NCBI GenBank assembly: GCA_023846275.1
Contig: JAIUJO010000163.1
Coordinates: 55,001-119,000, forward strand
Direction: 5' to 3'
Length of the DNA: 64,000 nt
Source: Vanilla planifolia
Lineage: Eukaryota; Streptophyta; Magnoliopsida; Asparagales; Orchidaceae
In this document: piece after piece, positions 41,286-55,739 of the stretch
Position numbering within the stretch: the first letter of the stretch is position 1
How the letters are laid out: the number at the start of each line of letters is the position of its first letter
Made by a program: the position numbers and the translations under genes
Notes under the pieces: generated by a model
What the model was told of the DNA's origin: nothing
What the model saw: the letters and a program-made list of their open reading frames with translations, nothing else
The model's database searches: none

Positions 41286-41355
41286 GTGTGTGTGTGCATT
41301 TTGGCATGCATGTGTATGTGTTTGGATAAACGTGTGTGTGCATTTTGGCATGTGC
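41286..41355 (+). repeat. 44-bp tandem duplication
   Basis: gtgtgtgtgcattttggcat occurs around 41,289 and 41,333, so cattttggcatg recurs at 41,297 and 41,341, 44 bases apart. Confidence 0.8.
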
Positions 41356-41511
41356 ATGTGCATATTTATGTGTGCCTCTATGTTTTGCATGTTAGTGTAG
41401 TACATGTGCATTTTTGAGTGAGTGCATATGCTTTGCATGTGTGTGTTCATGTATTTGTGTGCTTTTTATGCATGGATGCATATGATTGAACTTGAATTTG
41501 TGTGTTTGCAT

Positions 41512-41559
41512 GTGTGTGTGCATATGTGCATGCACGTGTGTGTGCATATGTGCATGCAC
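41512..41559 (+). repeat. Perfect 24-bp tandem duplication
   Basis: Two identical adjacent 24-bp units (gtgtgtgtgcatatg, then tgcatgcac) at 41,512-41,535 and 41,536-41,559, with no difference between copies. Confidence 0.92.
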
Positions 41560-43678
41560 GTGTATGTTTTCTTACATGTGTATACATGCAGATTTGGGTG
41601 TGCATGATTGTGGCAGTGTGTGCATGCATTCATGCTTGTCTGCTTAGGGTTCTCTATGTTTGCATGCTTGTGCTGGTGTACGCTAATGCATATGTGCATG
41701 TGCATGTGTGTGAGTGATCACGAGTCTGTGTGTGTGTGTGTTTATATGTGTTTGCATGTATGTGTGTGTGTACATGTATTTGTGTGTGGATGTGCATGTG
41801 CATGTGTGCATATACTTGTGCATATTTTTGTGTATCTGTATCTTTGTGCATATGTGTAAGTGTGTATGTGTGTGTATGAATGTGTTTGTGTGGGTGGGTA
41901 GTTTTGTGGGTGCGTGGAAGTGCATGCTTGTGTGTGTTTTTGAGTGCATGGAAGGGTGCTCGTATGTGTTCATTTCTATACATGTGTATGTGCATGCATG
42001 TGTATGTGTGTGTGCATGTGCATGTGCGCATATGTGAGCATGCATATGTATGTCTATGCCTTTGAATATGTGTGTCTGTGGGGAGGTGCACTAGCATGTG
42101 TGTGCTATGAGTGTGTATGCATGTGCATGTCTATGCATGGGACTTTATGTGTAAGCACATTTGTATGTGTGCATGCTTTTTTGTGTTTGTATGTGTTCTT
42201 GTGAGTTTATGTGTCTTTGTGTGCATGCATATGCATATGTTCATACATGTGTGTGCAAGTTCCTCTTTGTGTTTTTGTGTATATGCATGCATGTGTGTTG
42301 TGCACTTGTGTATGTGTAGCTATGTGCATGCATATATGTGTGCATGTGAGTGCATGCTTATGTAGGTTTGTGTGTGTGTGTGTACACATGCATATGTGTG
42401 TGTGTGTGTTTGCATGTGTATGGAGGATGTGTGTACTGGTGTGGGTGTATGTGAGTGTGTACACACATGAATGTGTACATGTTTGTGCATGTGTGTGTAA
42501 GGGCAAACATGTTTTTGTAGATGAGTCTATAGGTACTTATGTGTGTTCGTGCTGTGATTGTGCATGTTTGTGTGTGTGCATGGATGCATGCTTGTCGATG
42601 TATGCATGCACAAGTGTGTATGTATTTATGTCAACAGGTGTGTGCATTTGTCTGTGTTCATTTATGCATGTGTGTGTGCATATCTGTGCATATGTGTGTG
42701 TATGTGTGCATATATGCATGCATATGTACGTGCATACTTGCATTCATGCATGTTTTTTGTTTGCATTTGTATGTATACGCATGTCCATGTGTATGTACTT
42801 GTGCGCACGTGTTTATCTGCGTATGTGTGTGCGTGCATGTGTCTGTGTGCTTATGTATTCATGTGAGCATGTGTGTATGTGTGCATACATGTTTGTGTAT
42901 CTAAGTGTGTGTGCACGTGCATCCATACATCTCTGTGTGTTCATGCATACTACATACATATGTGAATATGTGTGTGTGAGTGCATGCTTATTTGTATATG
43001 TGAATATGTGTTTGTGCTTATGTGTGTTATTATGTGTTTACACGTATGCATGTGTGTGCGTGTGTTTGTTTGTGTATGTGCATGCATGTGTGTCTAATTT
43101 TGTGTATGTGTGTATGTGTGTGTGTATGTGTGGATGTAGGTGTATGTGTTGTAGAGGGCAAGGGCAAGTGCAAGTGTACAAGTGTGCGTGTGTGTGAGGA
43201 TACTTGTGTGTACATGTGTGTGGGTGTGTGTGGCAATGTTTGTGTGTGTTTGTGCATGCATTTACATATGTGTGTGCTTGTGTGTGAGTAGGTATGTGTT
43301 TGCATATGTGTCAGTGTGAGTGCAAGTGCATATGTGTGAGTGCAAGTGTAAGTGCATGCATGTGTGTGTGTGTAGGTGTGTTGGGGTATGTGTGGGTGTG
43401 TGTATTTGTGTGCGTGCATGTGTGTGTGTGTGCATATGTCTTTGTGGATTTGTGTATGTGTGTGCTTATGTGTGGGTGTGTATTTTTTGTATTTGTACTA
43501 ATGTTAGGGTATGCATCTGTGTATGTGTATATATGTAAGCACATGCATGTATGTGTGATGACATGTGCATGTGTATGTGCTAAGATATGTGTGTTTTTGC
43601 TTTTGTGTATGCATGTGCATAAGTGTGTGTGTGTGTGTATTTGCATGTGCATGTCTATGTGGGTGTGGGTTTACATGT

Positions 43679-43688
43679 GGGGGGGGGG
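43679..43688 (+). repeat. G10 homopolymer
   Basis: Ten consecutive G between ttacatgt and tgtgtgcatg. It is the longest homopolymer I noticed in the array and is liable to length error in sequencing. Confidence 0.95.
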
Positions 43689-45272
43689 TGTGTGCATGCA
43701 TGTGTGTGTATGTGTGGGCATGTGAATGCTTATATGCATGTGCATATGCATATGTGTGCAAGCATGTTCGATTATGTTTGTGTGCTTGTGTTATTTTGTA
43801 TGTGTGTTTGTGTGTGCACATTTGCATGTGCAAGTGCATGTTTGTGCATGTGTGTGTTTGTATGTGTGTGGGCAGGTGCATGTGCACTTGTGCATCTGCA
43901 TTCTCACATGTGTGTATACATGCATGTGTGTTTGTGTTCATGTGTGCATGTGCGTGTAAGTTTGTTTTTGTGTGTTCATATGGTTGTATGGGGTGAGTGT
44001 GCATGTTGTATGCATGTGTGCATGAAAGTTTGTGCATGTGTATGTGTGTACAAGCATGTCATTTCTTTGTGTATGTGTGTGTCCTTATGTGTGTGTGTAT
44101 GTTTGTGAGCCTATGTGCACATTAGTGGGTGCTTGTGCAAATGTGTGTGTATTGTTGCGTGTGTGCATATGCATATGCATGCATGTCCATGTGCATTTGT
44201 GTGCATGGGTGCATTTGTTTGTGCTCGTGCATGTTTGTTTGTTTGTGCGTGTGTGTGTAAATGTGTGCATATACGTATGTGCATGTGTGTGTACCTTTGT
44301 GCACATGTGTTCATGTGATTGTGCAAGCATGTGTACATGTCATCCTAGTGTTCGAGAATGTGATTATGTGTGTGCATCTTGGTGTGTGTGTGTACCTGTG
44401 TTCTTGCATGTGTCTATGCATTTACATGTGTTTATTTGTGTGCAGTGTGTATGTGTGTGTTTGTGTTCACGTGGGTGTTTGTATTGTGTTTGAGGGTACT
44501 GTATGTTTGTGTTTGTGTGTGTACACCTGTATACATGTGTGGGTTTATGCATCTATGTGTATGCATATGTATGTGCATGTGTGCATATGGGGGTGTCTAT
44601 ATGTGGGGTTATGTCTGTAGGTTCATTCATGTGTGTTTATATGTACATATGTGTGTGTGTGTACATGTGAGTGTACTTCTATGTGTATGGATGTTTATAA
44701 ACTTTGCATGTGTAAGAGTTCAAGCTTATTTGTGTGGGTATGCATGCATTCATATTTGAGTATCCATACTGACGTGTGTGTGTGTGTGTCTGTGCTTGTG
44801 CACATGTTTATAAGTGTTCTTATAAGCATGGGTGCATGTGTGTGTGTATGTTTATATGTTCAAGTATGTGCATGTGCATGCACATGCTTTTTTGTATATG
44901 TGTGTGTTATGCATGAGTTTTTGTGTCTATCTGGTTATGCATGTGTGTATGCATGTGCCTAAACAAACATATGTTTTTTTGTATGTGTGTGCGTGCTTCT
45001 GTGCATGCTTACGTGTGTGTGCATGTGCATGTTCGAGTGAGTTCTTATTTTTGTTTGTGTGATAGTGCATGCATGTGTGTCGTTATGCACATTTATGTGT
45101 GTATGTCTTTGTGTGTGTGTCTTCAAACATGTGCATGTCTATAGGCAAGTGCATGTGTGTATTGTGTGTGTGTGAGTTTGTGGTTGTGTACATGTGCATG
45201 CAAGTTTGTGTCTAAGTGTGTGTATGTGAGAATGTGTGTGTAGTTGTTTGTGCATGTGTAATTGAGCATGTG

Positions 45273-45348
45273 CATGCATGTGTGTACTAATGTACCTTTT
45301 TATAGATGTCCATGCATGTGTGTACTAATGTACCATTTTATAGATGTG
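45273..45348 (+). repeat. 38-bp tandem duplication
   Basis: Two adjacent 38-bp units at 45,273-45,310 and 45,311-45,348 differ only by ccttttt against ccatttt and by the last base. The unit holds the rare words gtactaatgtacc and tatagatgt, so this is true duplication and not chance array similarity. Confidence 0.93.
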
Positions 45349-48300
45349 CAAGCATGCATTTGTGCATGCTTGTGTGTGTGTGGCCACATTTGTGTATGTG
45401 TGTGTGTGTGTAGGTATTTGTGTATATCTATGTGTACATGAGTGCATGTGTGTTTATTTGTGCATGTAGACACATATGTGCATGTGGGTGCGTGTATTTG
45501 TGGGCATGTTAATGTGTTTGTGTGCATATGTACTTCTGCATATATGTCATTATGCATGTGCATTTGCATGCATGTGTTTGCATGTGTGTGTGTGTGTGTG
45601 GATGTGTATGCATGAGTGTCTATGAATGTAAAAAAACATGTGTATTTGTGATTATTCATATGTGTGTATGTGCTTATGTGCATGTGCATGTGTGTGATTA
45701 TGCACGTGTCTAGAAGTGCATACATGTGTTTGCAGATGTGTGTTATTATGTGTGTGTGTGTAGATATTTGTGTGGTCTTGTGTGCATTTACGAGTTTATG
45801 TGCATGTGTGTGAGGAATCACACATGTGTGTCTATGCATATGTGAATGTATGTGTGCACATGTCTGCATTTGAATGTGCGTGCGTTTGTATGTATATATT
45901 TACCTACACAAGTGGGTGTATATTCATTTGTGTGCATGCATATGTGCATGTGTGAGTTTGTGTGCACATAAGTGCATGAGTGTATGTATGCATGTGTTCT
46001 TGTATGCATATTTTGATGCATGTGTGCGTGTGTGTCTACATGCATGTGTGTACATGTGAGCATGTATCTGTGTGTGTGCTTGTGTGCATGCATGGGTGTG
46101 TGTGTGTGTAAGTGTTTGTGTTCATGTGCTGGTGTGTGAGTGTGCTTGTGTATCGTTGTGTGTGTGTATGTGTGCATGCATGTGTGTGTGCTTGTGCATG
46201 CATGTGCTTGTATATGTGTGTGTGTGTGTATGTGTGTGCTTGTGCTTCTGTATGTTTGTGTGCATATATATGGGTGCATGAGTGTAGATCAGTACGTGTG
46301 TACATGTGTGTGTGTGTGTGCATGCATTTTTGTTCATGTGCGAGTATATGTGTGCATATGAGTGTGCCTTTGCATGTGTATGTGTGTATGCATATTCATG
46401 TGTGCGTCGATATGCATGCGTGTCCATGTGTATGTGTTTGCATGGGAGCACTTGCGTGTTCACATGTCCATGTGTATACATGTTCGTGTGTATGCTTGTG
46501 GGCATTTGTGCAACTATATGTGTGTCTATGCACGTGTGACTTTTTGTGCATATACAAGTGGGTGTGCATGTGTGTGTATGCATGTGTGTGCACCATTGTG
46601 CATGTGCATCTGTGCATGCTTGCATATGTGTATACGTGCATGCTTTTGCATGAGTGCATGTGTGTATGTGTGCATATTTTCACGTGTGTTTGTGTGCATG
46701 CATGGACATGTGTGTGGATATGTGTGTACATATGCACGTGCATTTGTGTATGTGTGTTGGCACGTGTAGATGCATGAGCGCACGTATGCATGTGTGTGAG
46801 TGTTCATGCTTGTAGTTATGTGTGTTAGCATGTTTATGTGTGGGGGTGAGTGTGGGTGTGCATGCCTATGTGCATATGTGTATACTTGTACATGTGTGCA
46901 TTAGTGTGTGTGCACATGTGTACTAAGTGTGTGTGTGTGTGTTTGTGATGGCTTGCATGTGTTTGTTCATCTATGTGTGTTCATGTATATGTGTGTGTGT
47001 GGTTGTGTGTATGTGCATGCTTACAAGCATGTGGGTGTGTGCTTGCACATGTATATTCAAGTGCACATGTCAGTTTTGTAAGTGCATGCACATGTGTGTG
47101 TCTTGTGTATGTGTGTGCACATGCGCATGCATCTTTATGCAAGTGTGTATATGGGCACCTATGTATGCATGTGTTTGTGTCCATGTGTCTGTGTGGACAT
47201 TTGTGTGTACCTATGCACACTTGTGTGTGTCCATATGTGTGTTTCTGTTTTTGTATGTATGCATGTGTGCATACATGTTCATGTGTTTGTAGTTATGTGT
47301 ATGCTTAAGTGTTTATGCATTCATGCTTGTGCTTATGTTTTCATGTGCATGCATCTCTGTGTGTGTGTGTGTGCATGCATCTATATGTGTGTATGTGTGG
47401 GTGTACATGTGTAAATGAATGCACATGTGTATGTATGTGTGTATGCATACATGTGTGAAAGCTTGTCCATTTTTTGGTGCATGTGTGCATATGTGTGCAT
47501 ATGCATGTGTGGGCATTTATGTGTGTGGGCATGTTCTTATGTATATGTGCATTTGTGTGTGTTTGTGTTTGTGTGCATGTGTTCTTATATATGCATATGT
47601 ATGTGTGTGTGCATGTGTGTGTAAGTGTGCATATGTGTTTGTCTATATGAGTACGTACATGTGCTTGTGTGTGCTTGAGTGATCGTGTGTGTATCTTTGT
47701 GCATTTGTGTGTGTGTGCTTTGATGTGTTTAGGCCAGCATGTGTATGTGTGTACTTGTATAGGTACTTGTAAAATTATGTACCTATGTGGTTGCATGTGC
47801 CTATGTATGTGTGACTATTTGTATAGTCATTGGTATGCACGTATGGGTATGTGTGTTTGTGAGTGCATGATTTTGTGTATGCTTGTATGTGTGTGTTTGC
47901 ATGTGTGTATGTGTGCATGTGTGCATGCTTGCATATGTGTGTGTTCTTGTTTGTATACTTATTTGTAAGCATGTTTGTGTACATGTGTGGCCTTGTGTGT
48001 GTGCATGTGTTTATGTGTGTGCTTGAGTGTTCCAGAGTATTGGTGTTTTGCATGTACATGTACACATATGAGTGTGCTTGTACATGTGTGCATGTGTGTG
48101 TATGTCTATGTGTGTGCTTATGAGTGTATTTTTGGACTCACCTATGTGTTTGTGTGTGTGCATGATTATGTGTCTCTATATGGTGTGATTGTGTGTCTGT
48201 GAGTATGTGCACCACATATGTATGCCTGTTTTATTGTGTGTGTGTGTGTGTATTTGGGAGTTTGTACAAGTTTTGGTTTGTTTACATGTATGTGTTTGTG

Positions 48301-51300
48301 TGTGTGTGTGTGAATGCAAGTTTGTGTGCACGTGCACGTGTTTGCATGTATACAAATGTGTGCATGGGTGTTCGAGCATGTACATGTGTGTGTGTGTGTT
48401 TTTTCATGATTGTGCATGTGTCTCTATGTGCATTCCTATGTGTGCATGCGAGTGTGTGTGTAGGTGTGCATGTGTTAGTGTTTGTGCATGTATGTGCATG
48501 TGTGTGCATGCGTCTATGTGTGTGGGTGTGTTAGTGTTTATTCTTATGTTTGTGTGCATGTGTGCATTTGTGTGTAGGCATATGTGCATATATATATGTG
48601 TAGGTGCATGTGTCTACATGGTTGCAAGTATGTGTGTGTGCAAGCTTTTGTGCATGCGTGTGTGTATGCATGTTTGTGTGTGTGCATGTGTAAGCTTGTG
48701 TCTATGTGCATGTGTGGTGTGGTTGTGCATGCATGTGTGAGCATATGCTTTGTTCATGTGTATATCTATATTTGTATGTGTGTGCTTGTGTATAGCTTAT
48801 ATGTGTATCTTTATGTGCATGGGCATGTGCAAGTGAGTGTGTGCATTTTTATGTTTGTGTGTGTGTGGGTGCAGTGCATATGTGCATGTTTGTGTTCATG
48901 CATGTGTGTTTAAATGAGTGAGGGCATCCATGATTGTGCATGTTAGTTTGCATGTGTGTGTGTGTGTTTATAATTATGTGTGTGTGTGTGTGTTCATGTA
49001 TGTGTTAGTTTTCTTGTGTTCCTATGTGTGTGAATATGTTTGTGCCTTTGTGTGTGTGTATGGATTTACATGCATTTCAACATGCATAAGTGTGTATGCA
49101 TGCATACGTGTGTGTCTGTGTATGTGTTTGTGTGTGAGTGTGCTTATGTGTGCTTATGTGTGTGTATGAAAATAAGTTGGTGGGTGTGCATGCATGTGTG
49201 AGTGTGTGTAAAAATGCATGCATGTGTACACATATGTGTGTGCATGTGTGTAAGTGCCTATGTTTGTTCTTGTGTGTATGATCATGAGTGTGTGTGTGAG
49301 TGCATGCTTGTGCATTTGTGCTTATGTAGGTGCATGTGACATGGTTGCATGAGTGCAAGCATGTGTGAGTGCATGCAAGTAAGCATTTGTGTATGTGTAG
49401 GTGTGTGTGTGTGTGTATGTGTGTGTGGGTGCATTTGGGTGTGTTCATACATACATGCATGCATGTGCGATTATGCTTTGTGTAGGTATATGTGTACATG
49501 CAATCACACGGGTGTGCATGTGTGTATCTGTGTCTGTGTCAGTGGATTTGTGTGTGTGCATGTGCATGTGTGTGTGTATAAATGCATGTGTATGGGAGTG
49601 TGTGTAAGCATGTGTGCATGTATGTGTGTGTGTGTTTATACATGTCTATGACTACGAATCTCCATACATGTGTATGTGTGTTATTGCAAGGTGTATGGGT
49701 GTGAGTGTTTCTATATGTGTGCATGATTGCATTTTTGTGTGTGTGCTTGTGTGTGTGTGTAAATAAGCATGTGTGTGCTTTTATTCATGTGTGTGTGTGT
49801 GCATATGTGTGATTGTGCATATGTGTATGTGTGCATGTGTGTGCTGTTGTTTGCCTATATATGTGCTTATGTGTTCTTGTTTGTGCACATGTGTGCTTGT
49901 TCGGGTGTGCGTGCATATGTACGTGTGATACATTCATGCATGTGTGTGTGCTTGTCTATGTGAATATGTGTGTGCAATCATGCATGTGTGGATGTTTGCA
50001 TGTTCATGCATCTATCTATGTAGGTGTGTGGATGTGTGTTAGTGCTTGTGTGCATGTGTACGTGTATGTTTGAGTGTGCATATGTTGGTGTTCATGCAAT
50101 ATTGTATGTTTGTGTATTTTTAGAAGCATGTGTTCACGTGCATATGTACATGTGTGTGTGAATGTGTGAGTACATGTATGTGCATTTGTGTGTGTGTATG
50201 TTTGTGTGTATTTGTGTATGTTTGTGATTATGTGTGTTTGTATGCATGTGTGCATGATATGTGTATGCATGTACGTGTGCATTTGGGTGTGTACATGAGT
50301 GTGCATGTGTGAGTACGTATGTGTGTGTGCTTGAGTGATAGTATGTGTGCATGTGTTTGTACTTGTGTGAGCACATGTGCTTGCAATTACCTATGTGGGT
50401 GCATGTGCTTATAGGCATGTGTTTATGCATTTGTTAAAGTGCACGTGTGAGTGTTTGTGTATACAAGTGGGGGTTTTTGTGTGTGCTTATATGTGTGTGT
50501 TTTGTATATGTGTGTAGTTGTGTGTGTGCACACATCTTTGTGGATGTGTACAAAAGTGTGCCTATGTGTGGGTGTCTTTGCATGTATATGTGCATGCATT
50601 TGTGTGTGAGTGCATGCGTGTGTACATATGTGTGCATTTACATGATTATTTTTGTATGCAAGTGCATTTTTGCATGCATATGTGTATGTGTGTATGTGCA
50701 TCAGTACTTATGTTTGTGTAGGTGTGCATGCACGTTTGTATTTGTGTGTGAGTAAGGGCACACATTTGTGTATGTCTACATGTGTGCATGCATTTTTGTG
50801 CTGGTGAGTTTGTGCATTTTCTTGCTTATCTATGTGTGTTTTTGTGTCTATGTGAGTACATGTGTGTGAGTGCAAGTTTGTGTTCATGTGTGAATGTGTG
50901 GATGTGTTTGAGTGTGTGTTTGCATGCATACAAGTGTCTGTGTGGGTGTGCATGCATGAGCACATGTGTGTGCATGTGTTTGTGCATAAGTTTGCATGTG
51001 TGAGTACTTGCCTACATGTGCATGCAAGTATGTGTGTAAGTGTGAATGCTTGTGCATGTGTACATATATGATGGCCTACGTCTATGCATGTATGTGCTTG
51101 TGCATACATGTGTGTGTGTGTTGTGTGTAAGTGCAAATGCATGTGTCTATGTGGCTATGCATATACAGTTATGTGTGTATGTGCACAAGTACGTCTTTAT
51201 GTGTGTGTGAGTGTTTGGGCATGTGTGCATGTGTAAGCATGTGTATGTATGTGTGCAAGTGTGTGTGATGTGTATCCATACATTCATGCATGCATGAGCA

Positions 51301-54300
51301 TGTGCTTTGTGCATGTGTGTGCATGTGCATGTGTGTATGTGTATGTGCATGTGTGTGTGCATGCATACAAGTGTGTGCCTATGTGTGCATATGTGTGTAT
51401 TTTCTTTTTTGTGTGCATGTGTGAATGTTTGTATGTGTATATATGTACATGTTTGTGTGAGTGCATGTGTGTTTGAGTGTGCATGTGCATGCATGTTAAT
51501 GCATATGTGTGCATGTCAATGTGTGTGTTGGTGTGTGCATCAGTCTTTGTGTTTATGATTTTTTGTGTGTTTATGTATGTGTGCATGGGTGCAAATATTT
51601 ATATTTGTGTGTGTGTACCTATGCGGGTCAGGTGCATGTGTGTTCTTATGTGAATGTATGCATGCCTGTACATGTGTATGTATTTTTGTGTGCACAGGTG
51701 TGTGCATGTATGTGTGCTTATGTGTTTGTGTGTGTATGTTAGTATGTGCGGTATGCATACAGGTAAATGTGTGTGCATATGCATGTGTTTGGTGCAAGTG
51801 TGTATGTATGCACATGTGTTTGTGTTCAGGTCAATGCAAGTGTGTTTGTGTGTGTGCTTGTGTGTGCATGTTAGTTTTTGTGTGTGTATGCATGTGTTTG
51901 TGCACATGTTCATGTGCATATGTGTGTGTGAAAAAGCACGTTTGTGATTGTGTGTGCATGTGTGTGTGTTTTCATGTGTGCATGAATTCTTGTGTTTATG
52001 CATGTGTATATGTGCAAGTGAATGTTTATGTATGTTGTTGTGTATGTGTGTGGATGTACATACATGTATGCACATGTGGATGTTCCTTTGTGTTTGTGTG
52101 TGTGAGTGTTTGTGAATTTATATGCATGTGTGTCCTTGTGTGTGTACATATCTTCATGTGCATGTGCTTAATTTTGAATGTGTGTGTGTGGGTAATGGTG
52201 TCCATGTATGTGTACCTTTGTTTGTAGGTGTGTATGCTTATGTGTGCAAATGTATATGTGTGTGCGTGTGTTTGTCTATGCATATGTGCATGTAGGTGTG
52301 CTAGTACAAGCATGTGCATCTGTGCTTGTGCATACATGTGTGTGTGTGAGTGTGTGCAAATGTGTGAGTGTTCATGCTTGTGTGTGTGTGCATCATACAT
52401 GTGTGTGTACGTGTGTGATTGCATGTGTGTGTGAGTTTCTTTGCATGTCAGTGTATGTGTGTGTGCTTGTGTGTAAATATGGGTCTATGTGTATTTTTGT
52501 GCAAGCATCATTGTGCAAGTGTGTGTGTGTGCTTGTTTGTGTGAGTTCATGCACACATGTGTGAATTTGTGTGTGTGTGCAAGAACATATGTATTTATGT
52601 GTTTGTATGCATGCATGTTTGTGCATGAGTGAGTGTGTGCTTGTTAATGTGTGTGTGTTTTTGTATATTTGCATGTGTGAAGGTATGTGTGTGCATGAAT
52701 GTACATGGTTATAGGCATGTCGATTGTGCGTGCTTATGGGAGTGGATGTCTATGTGTATATATGTCCATGTGTATACGTGTGTGTGTGTGAGTTCATGCA
52801 TACGTGTTCGTGTGTTTTGATATGCATGTGTGTTGTGTGCATGTCTGTTTATGCATGTGAATGTGTACATTCACACTTGTTTGTGCATGTCTATTTGTGC
52901 ATGCATCTTTGTGTTTGTAGGTGTATATGCATTGGTGCATGTGTGTATATGTGTGCATGCATGAGTGTGTGTGTGTGTGTGTTTGCTCGTTTGTGCATGT
53001 GTGAGAGCATGTGTGCATGTGCCTTCCTACATGAGTGTGTGTACGTTTATGTGGATGTTTGTGTTTGTATGTGTGTGCATGCATATGTGTGTGTGTGTGT
53101 GCATATGTATGTGCTTGCACATTTGTATGTGTGCATGTGCATGTGTGTGATTAAGCATGCAGGTTTGTACTTGTCTTTTTCAGAGTATGCCATGTGTGTG
53201 TGTGCTTGAGTGTGCATGTGTGCATGAGTGCATGTTGGTCTATGTCCATACATGTGTGTGTATGTGCACATGTGTCGGTGTGTGTGTGTGTGTGCTTGTG
53301 TGTGTGTGTGTTTGTGCGTGTGTGTGCATGTGTGTTTGTGTCTGTGTGAGCACATGTCTATGTGCCTTCATGTTTGCATGCATGTAAGTCTATGCATGTG
53401 CTTGCACATGCATTCTCAAAGGCATGTGTGAGTTGTGCATTTGTATGTCTGTATGGGTACATGTATGTGTTTGTGTGTTTTATGTGTGTGCATGTGCATG
53501 TGTATACATGAGTACAATTGTTTGTGCATGCATGCATGACTATAGGCATGTGTGTGTGCATTTGAGTGTGTATTTGCATGCATGTGTGTGAGTGTGGATG
53601 AATGAGTGTGCAGGCGTGTATGTAAGCATGTGAGTTTGCATGTACTCATTCATGTATGCATGTGTGTTTATGTGTGCATTTGTGTTTTTGTGCATTTTTG
53701 TATATGTGTGTGTGTCGTTGCACATGTTTGTGTGTACATATGTGTGTGCATGCATGTGTGTTTCTGAGTGTGTGTGCATCCACATGCATGCATACAAGTA
53801 TGTGTGTGTGTGTGTGTGTTTGTGCATAGGTGTGTCTATTTGTGTGGTTGAAGATCTATTTGAATGGCTATGCACTTGCTTGTGTGCATGTGCCTGTGCT
53901 CACTAATGTGTGCATGTGTCCATGAGTGTGTGTGTTTGTGTGTGTGCATGTCTATGTGTTTGTGAGTGTGTGCATTTGTGCATGTGCTTGTGTATGTGCA
54001 AGTATGTCGTGGTGTTTATGTGTAGGTGTGTGTGTGTGCATGTGTGCATGTTTATGTGCTTATGCATGCATGTGAATGTATGTGTTTGCATGTATGCACA
54101 TGTGCATGATCATATGGGTGGGTGTGTGCAAGTGTGTGCTTGTGTGTCTATGCATGCATGTGTGCACAAGTGTATGTGTGTGTGTTTTGGTGTACATGCA
54201 TGTGTGTGTGTCTTGGTGTGGGTGTGCATGCATATGTGTGTTAGTGCATTTCTTCATGCATGTGTGTCTATAGAAATGTGTGTGTGTGTGTGTGTGCATG

Positions 54301-55739
54301 TGTTTGTGCTGTTGTGTGTATACATGCATGTATGTGTGTGTTTGCATGCACGTGCATATGCGCATATTTATGTTTGTGTGTATTTTTGTATGTGTGTGGG
54401 ATTGCATATATGTGCAAGTGCATGCATGTGTGTGTACATGTGCATTTGTTTCTGTGTGTGACTACATCTGTATGGGTGTGTGTTTGAGTGCATTTTGGTA
54501 AGCATCTATGTCTACGTGTGGGAATGTCCATACTCGTCTGTGGTATGTGTGCATGCATGTGTACGGATGTATGTGTGTTTGCATGTATTTGTGAATGTAT
54601 GTGTCTGCAAAAATATGTGTGTATGTTCTTCTATGTGTGGGTGTGTGTGTACATAATTATGTCTTTTTGCATGTGTGTTTGTTCATGTGTACATGTTTCT
54701 CATTATGTGTGTTGCCTATATGCGATGCATGTATGTGTGTGTGGGTGTCTTTGTATGTGGCTATGTGAGTGTTTCTATACATGTGTCTTTCTTTGCGTGT
54801 GTGTGTGTGCATTTTATGGGGGTGTGTGTGCATGGCCATGTGCATGTGTGTTTGCACGTGTGTATGATTGCATAAGTGTATATGCATGTGTGTATCTTTG
54901 TGTGTTAGTGTTTACATGCATGTATATGTATGATTGTGTGCATGTGCATGCCTATTTTTGTGTCCATGTTTTTGTGTATGTGTGTGTGCATCTATGCCTA
55001 TTTTTTTGTCCATATGTCTATGCATGTGTGTACATGTTTGTTTATGTGCGTGTATGTACATGTGTGTGTGCATGTATGCATTTGCACACATGTGTGTGTT
55101 GTGTGTGTGCATGCAACTTTGTGTTTGTGCATGTGTTTCTATGTGTGTATGTGTGTGTGTCTCTATGTGTTTGTTTATGCTTTTATGCATGCATGCAAGA
55201 TTATGTGTGCATGTGTATCAAGTGAGTGTGTGTCTATGTGCATTTGTTTGGGTGCATGCATGTGATTGTGTGAATATACATTTTTTTGTGTGTGTGTATG
55301 TTTTTGTATTTTTATGTGTGTATACATGTGTATGTGTTTGTGTATGTGTGTACATGCATGTATGTGTGCATGAGTGTGTGTGTGTGTGTGTCCATGTATG
55401 GGAGAGCTTGTGTGTGTCTATGTATGTGCCTTTGCATGTGCATGTGAGTGCAATGTATGCTTGAGCTTGTGCTTGTGCATTTGCATGTGTGCATAAGCAT
55501 GCACACATATGTGTGGGTGTGTGTGATTGTTTGTTGTGTGCTTGTGCATGTGTGTGTACATCTATGTGCATTTGCATGTTTGTGAATGTGTGTGTGGGCA
55601 TTGACAAGCATTCATGCATGTGGGTGTGTGTGTGTGCATGCATGTGTTTGTACATGTGTATGCATGTGTATGTGTGTGTGAGAGTGTGCATGTGTGTGTG
55701 TGCATGTGTGTATATATCTATCTGGATGATGGTTTTCTA

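Noticed and set aside
42211-43197. Open frame of 328 codons on the plus strand, Cys/Val/Met-rich, and dozens of similar frames on TG strands
   Set aside because: Composition is dictated by TGT, GTG, TGC and ATG codons of the array. There is no domain, no non-repetitive core and no preference for a single frame. Absence of stops is expected in pyrimidine-purine arrays.
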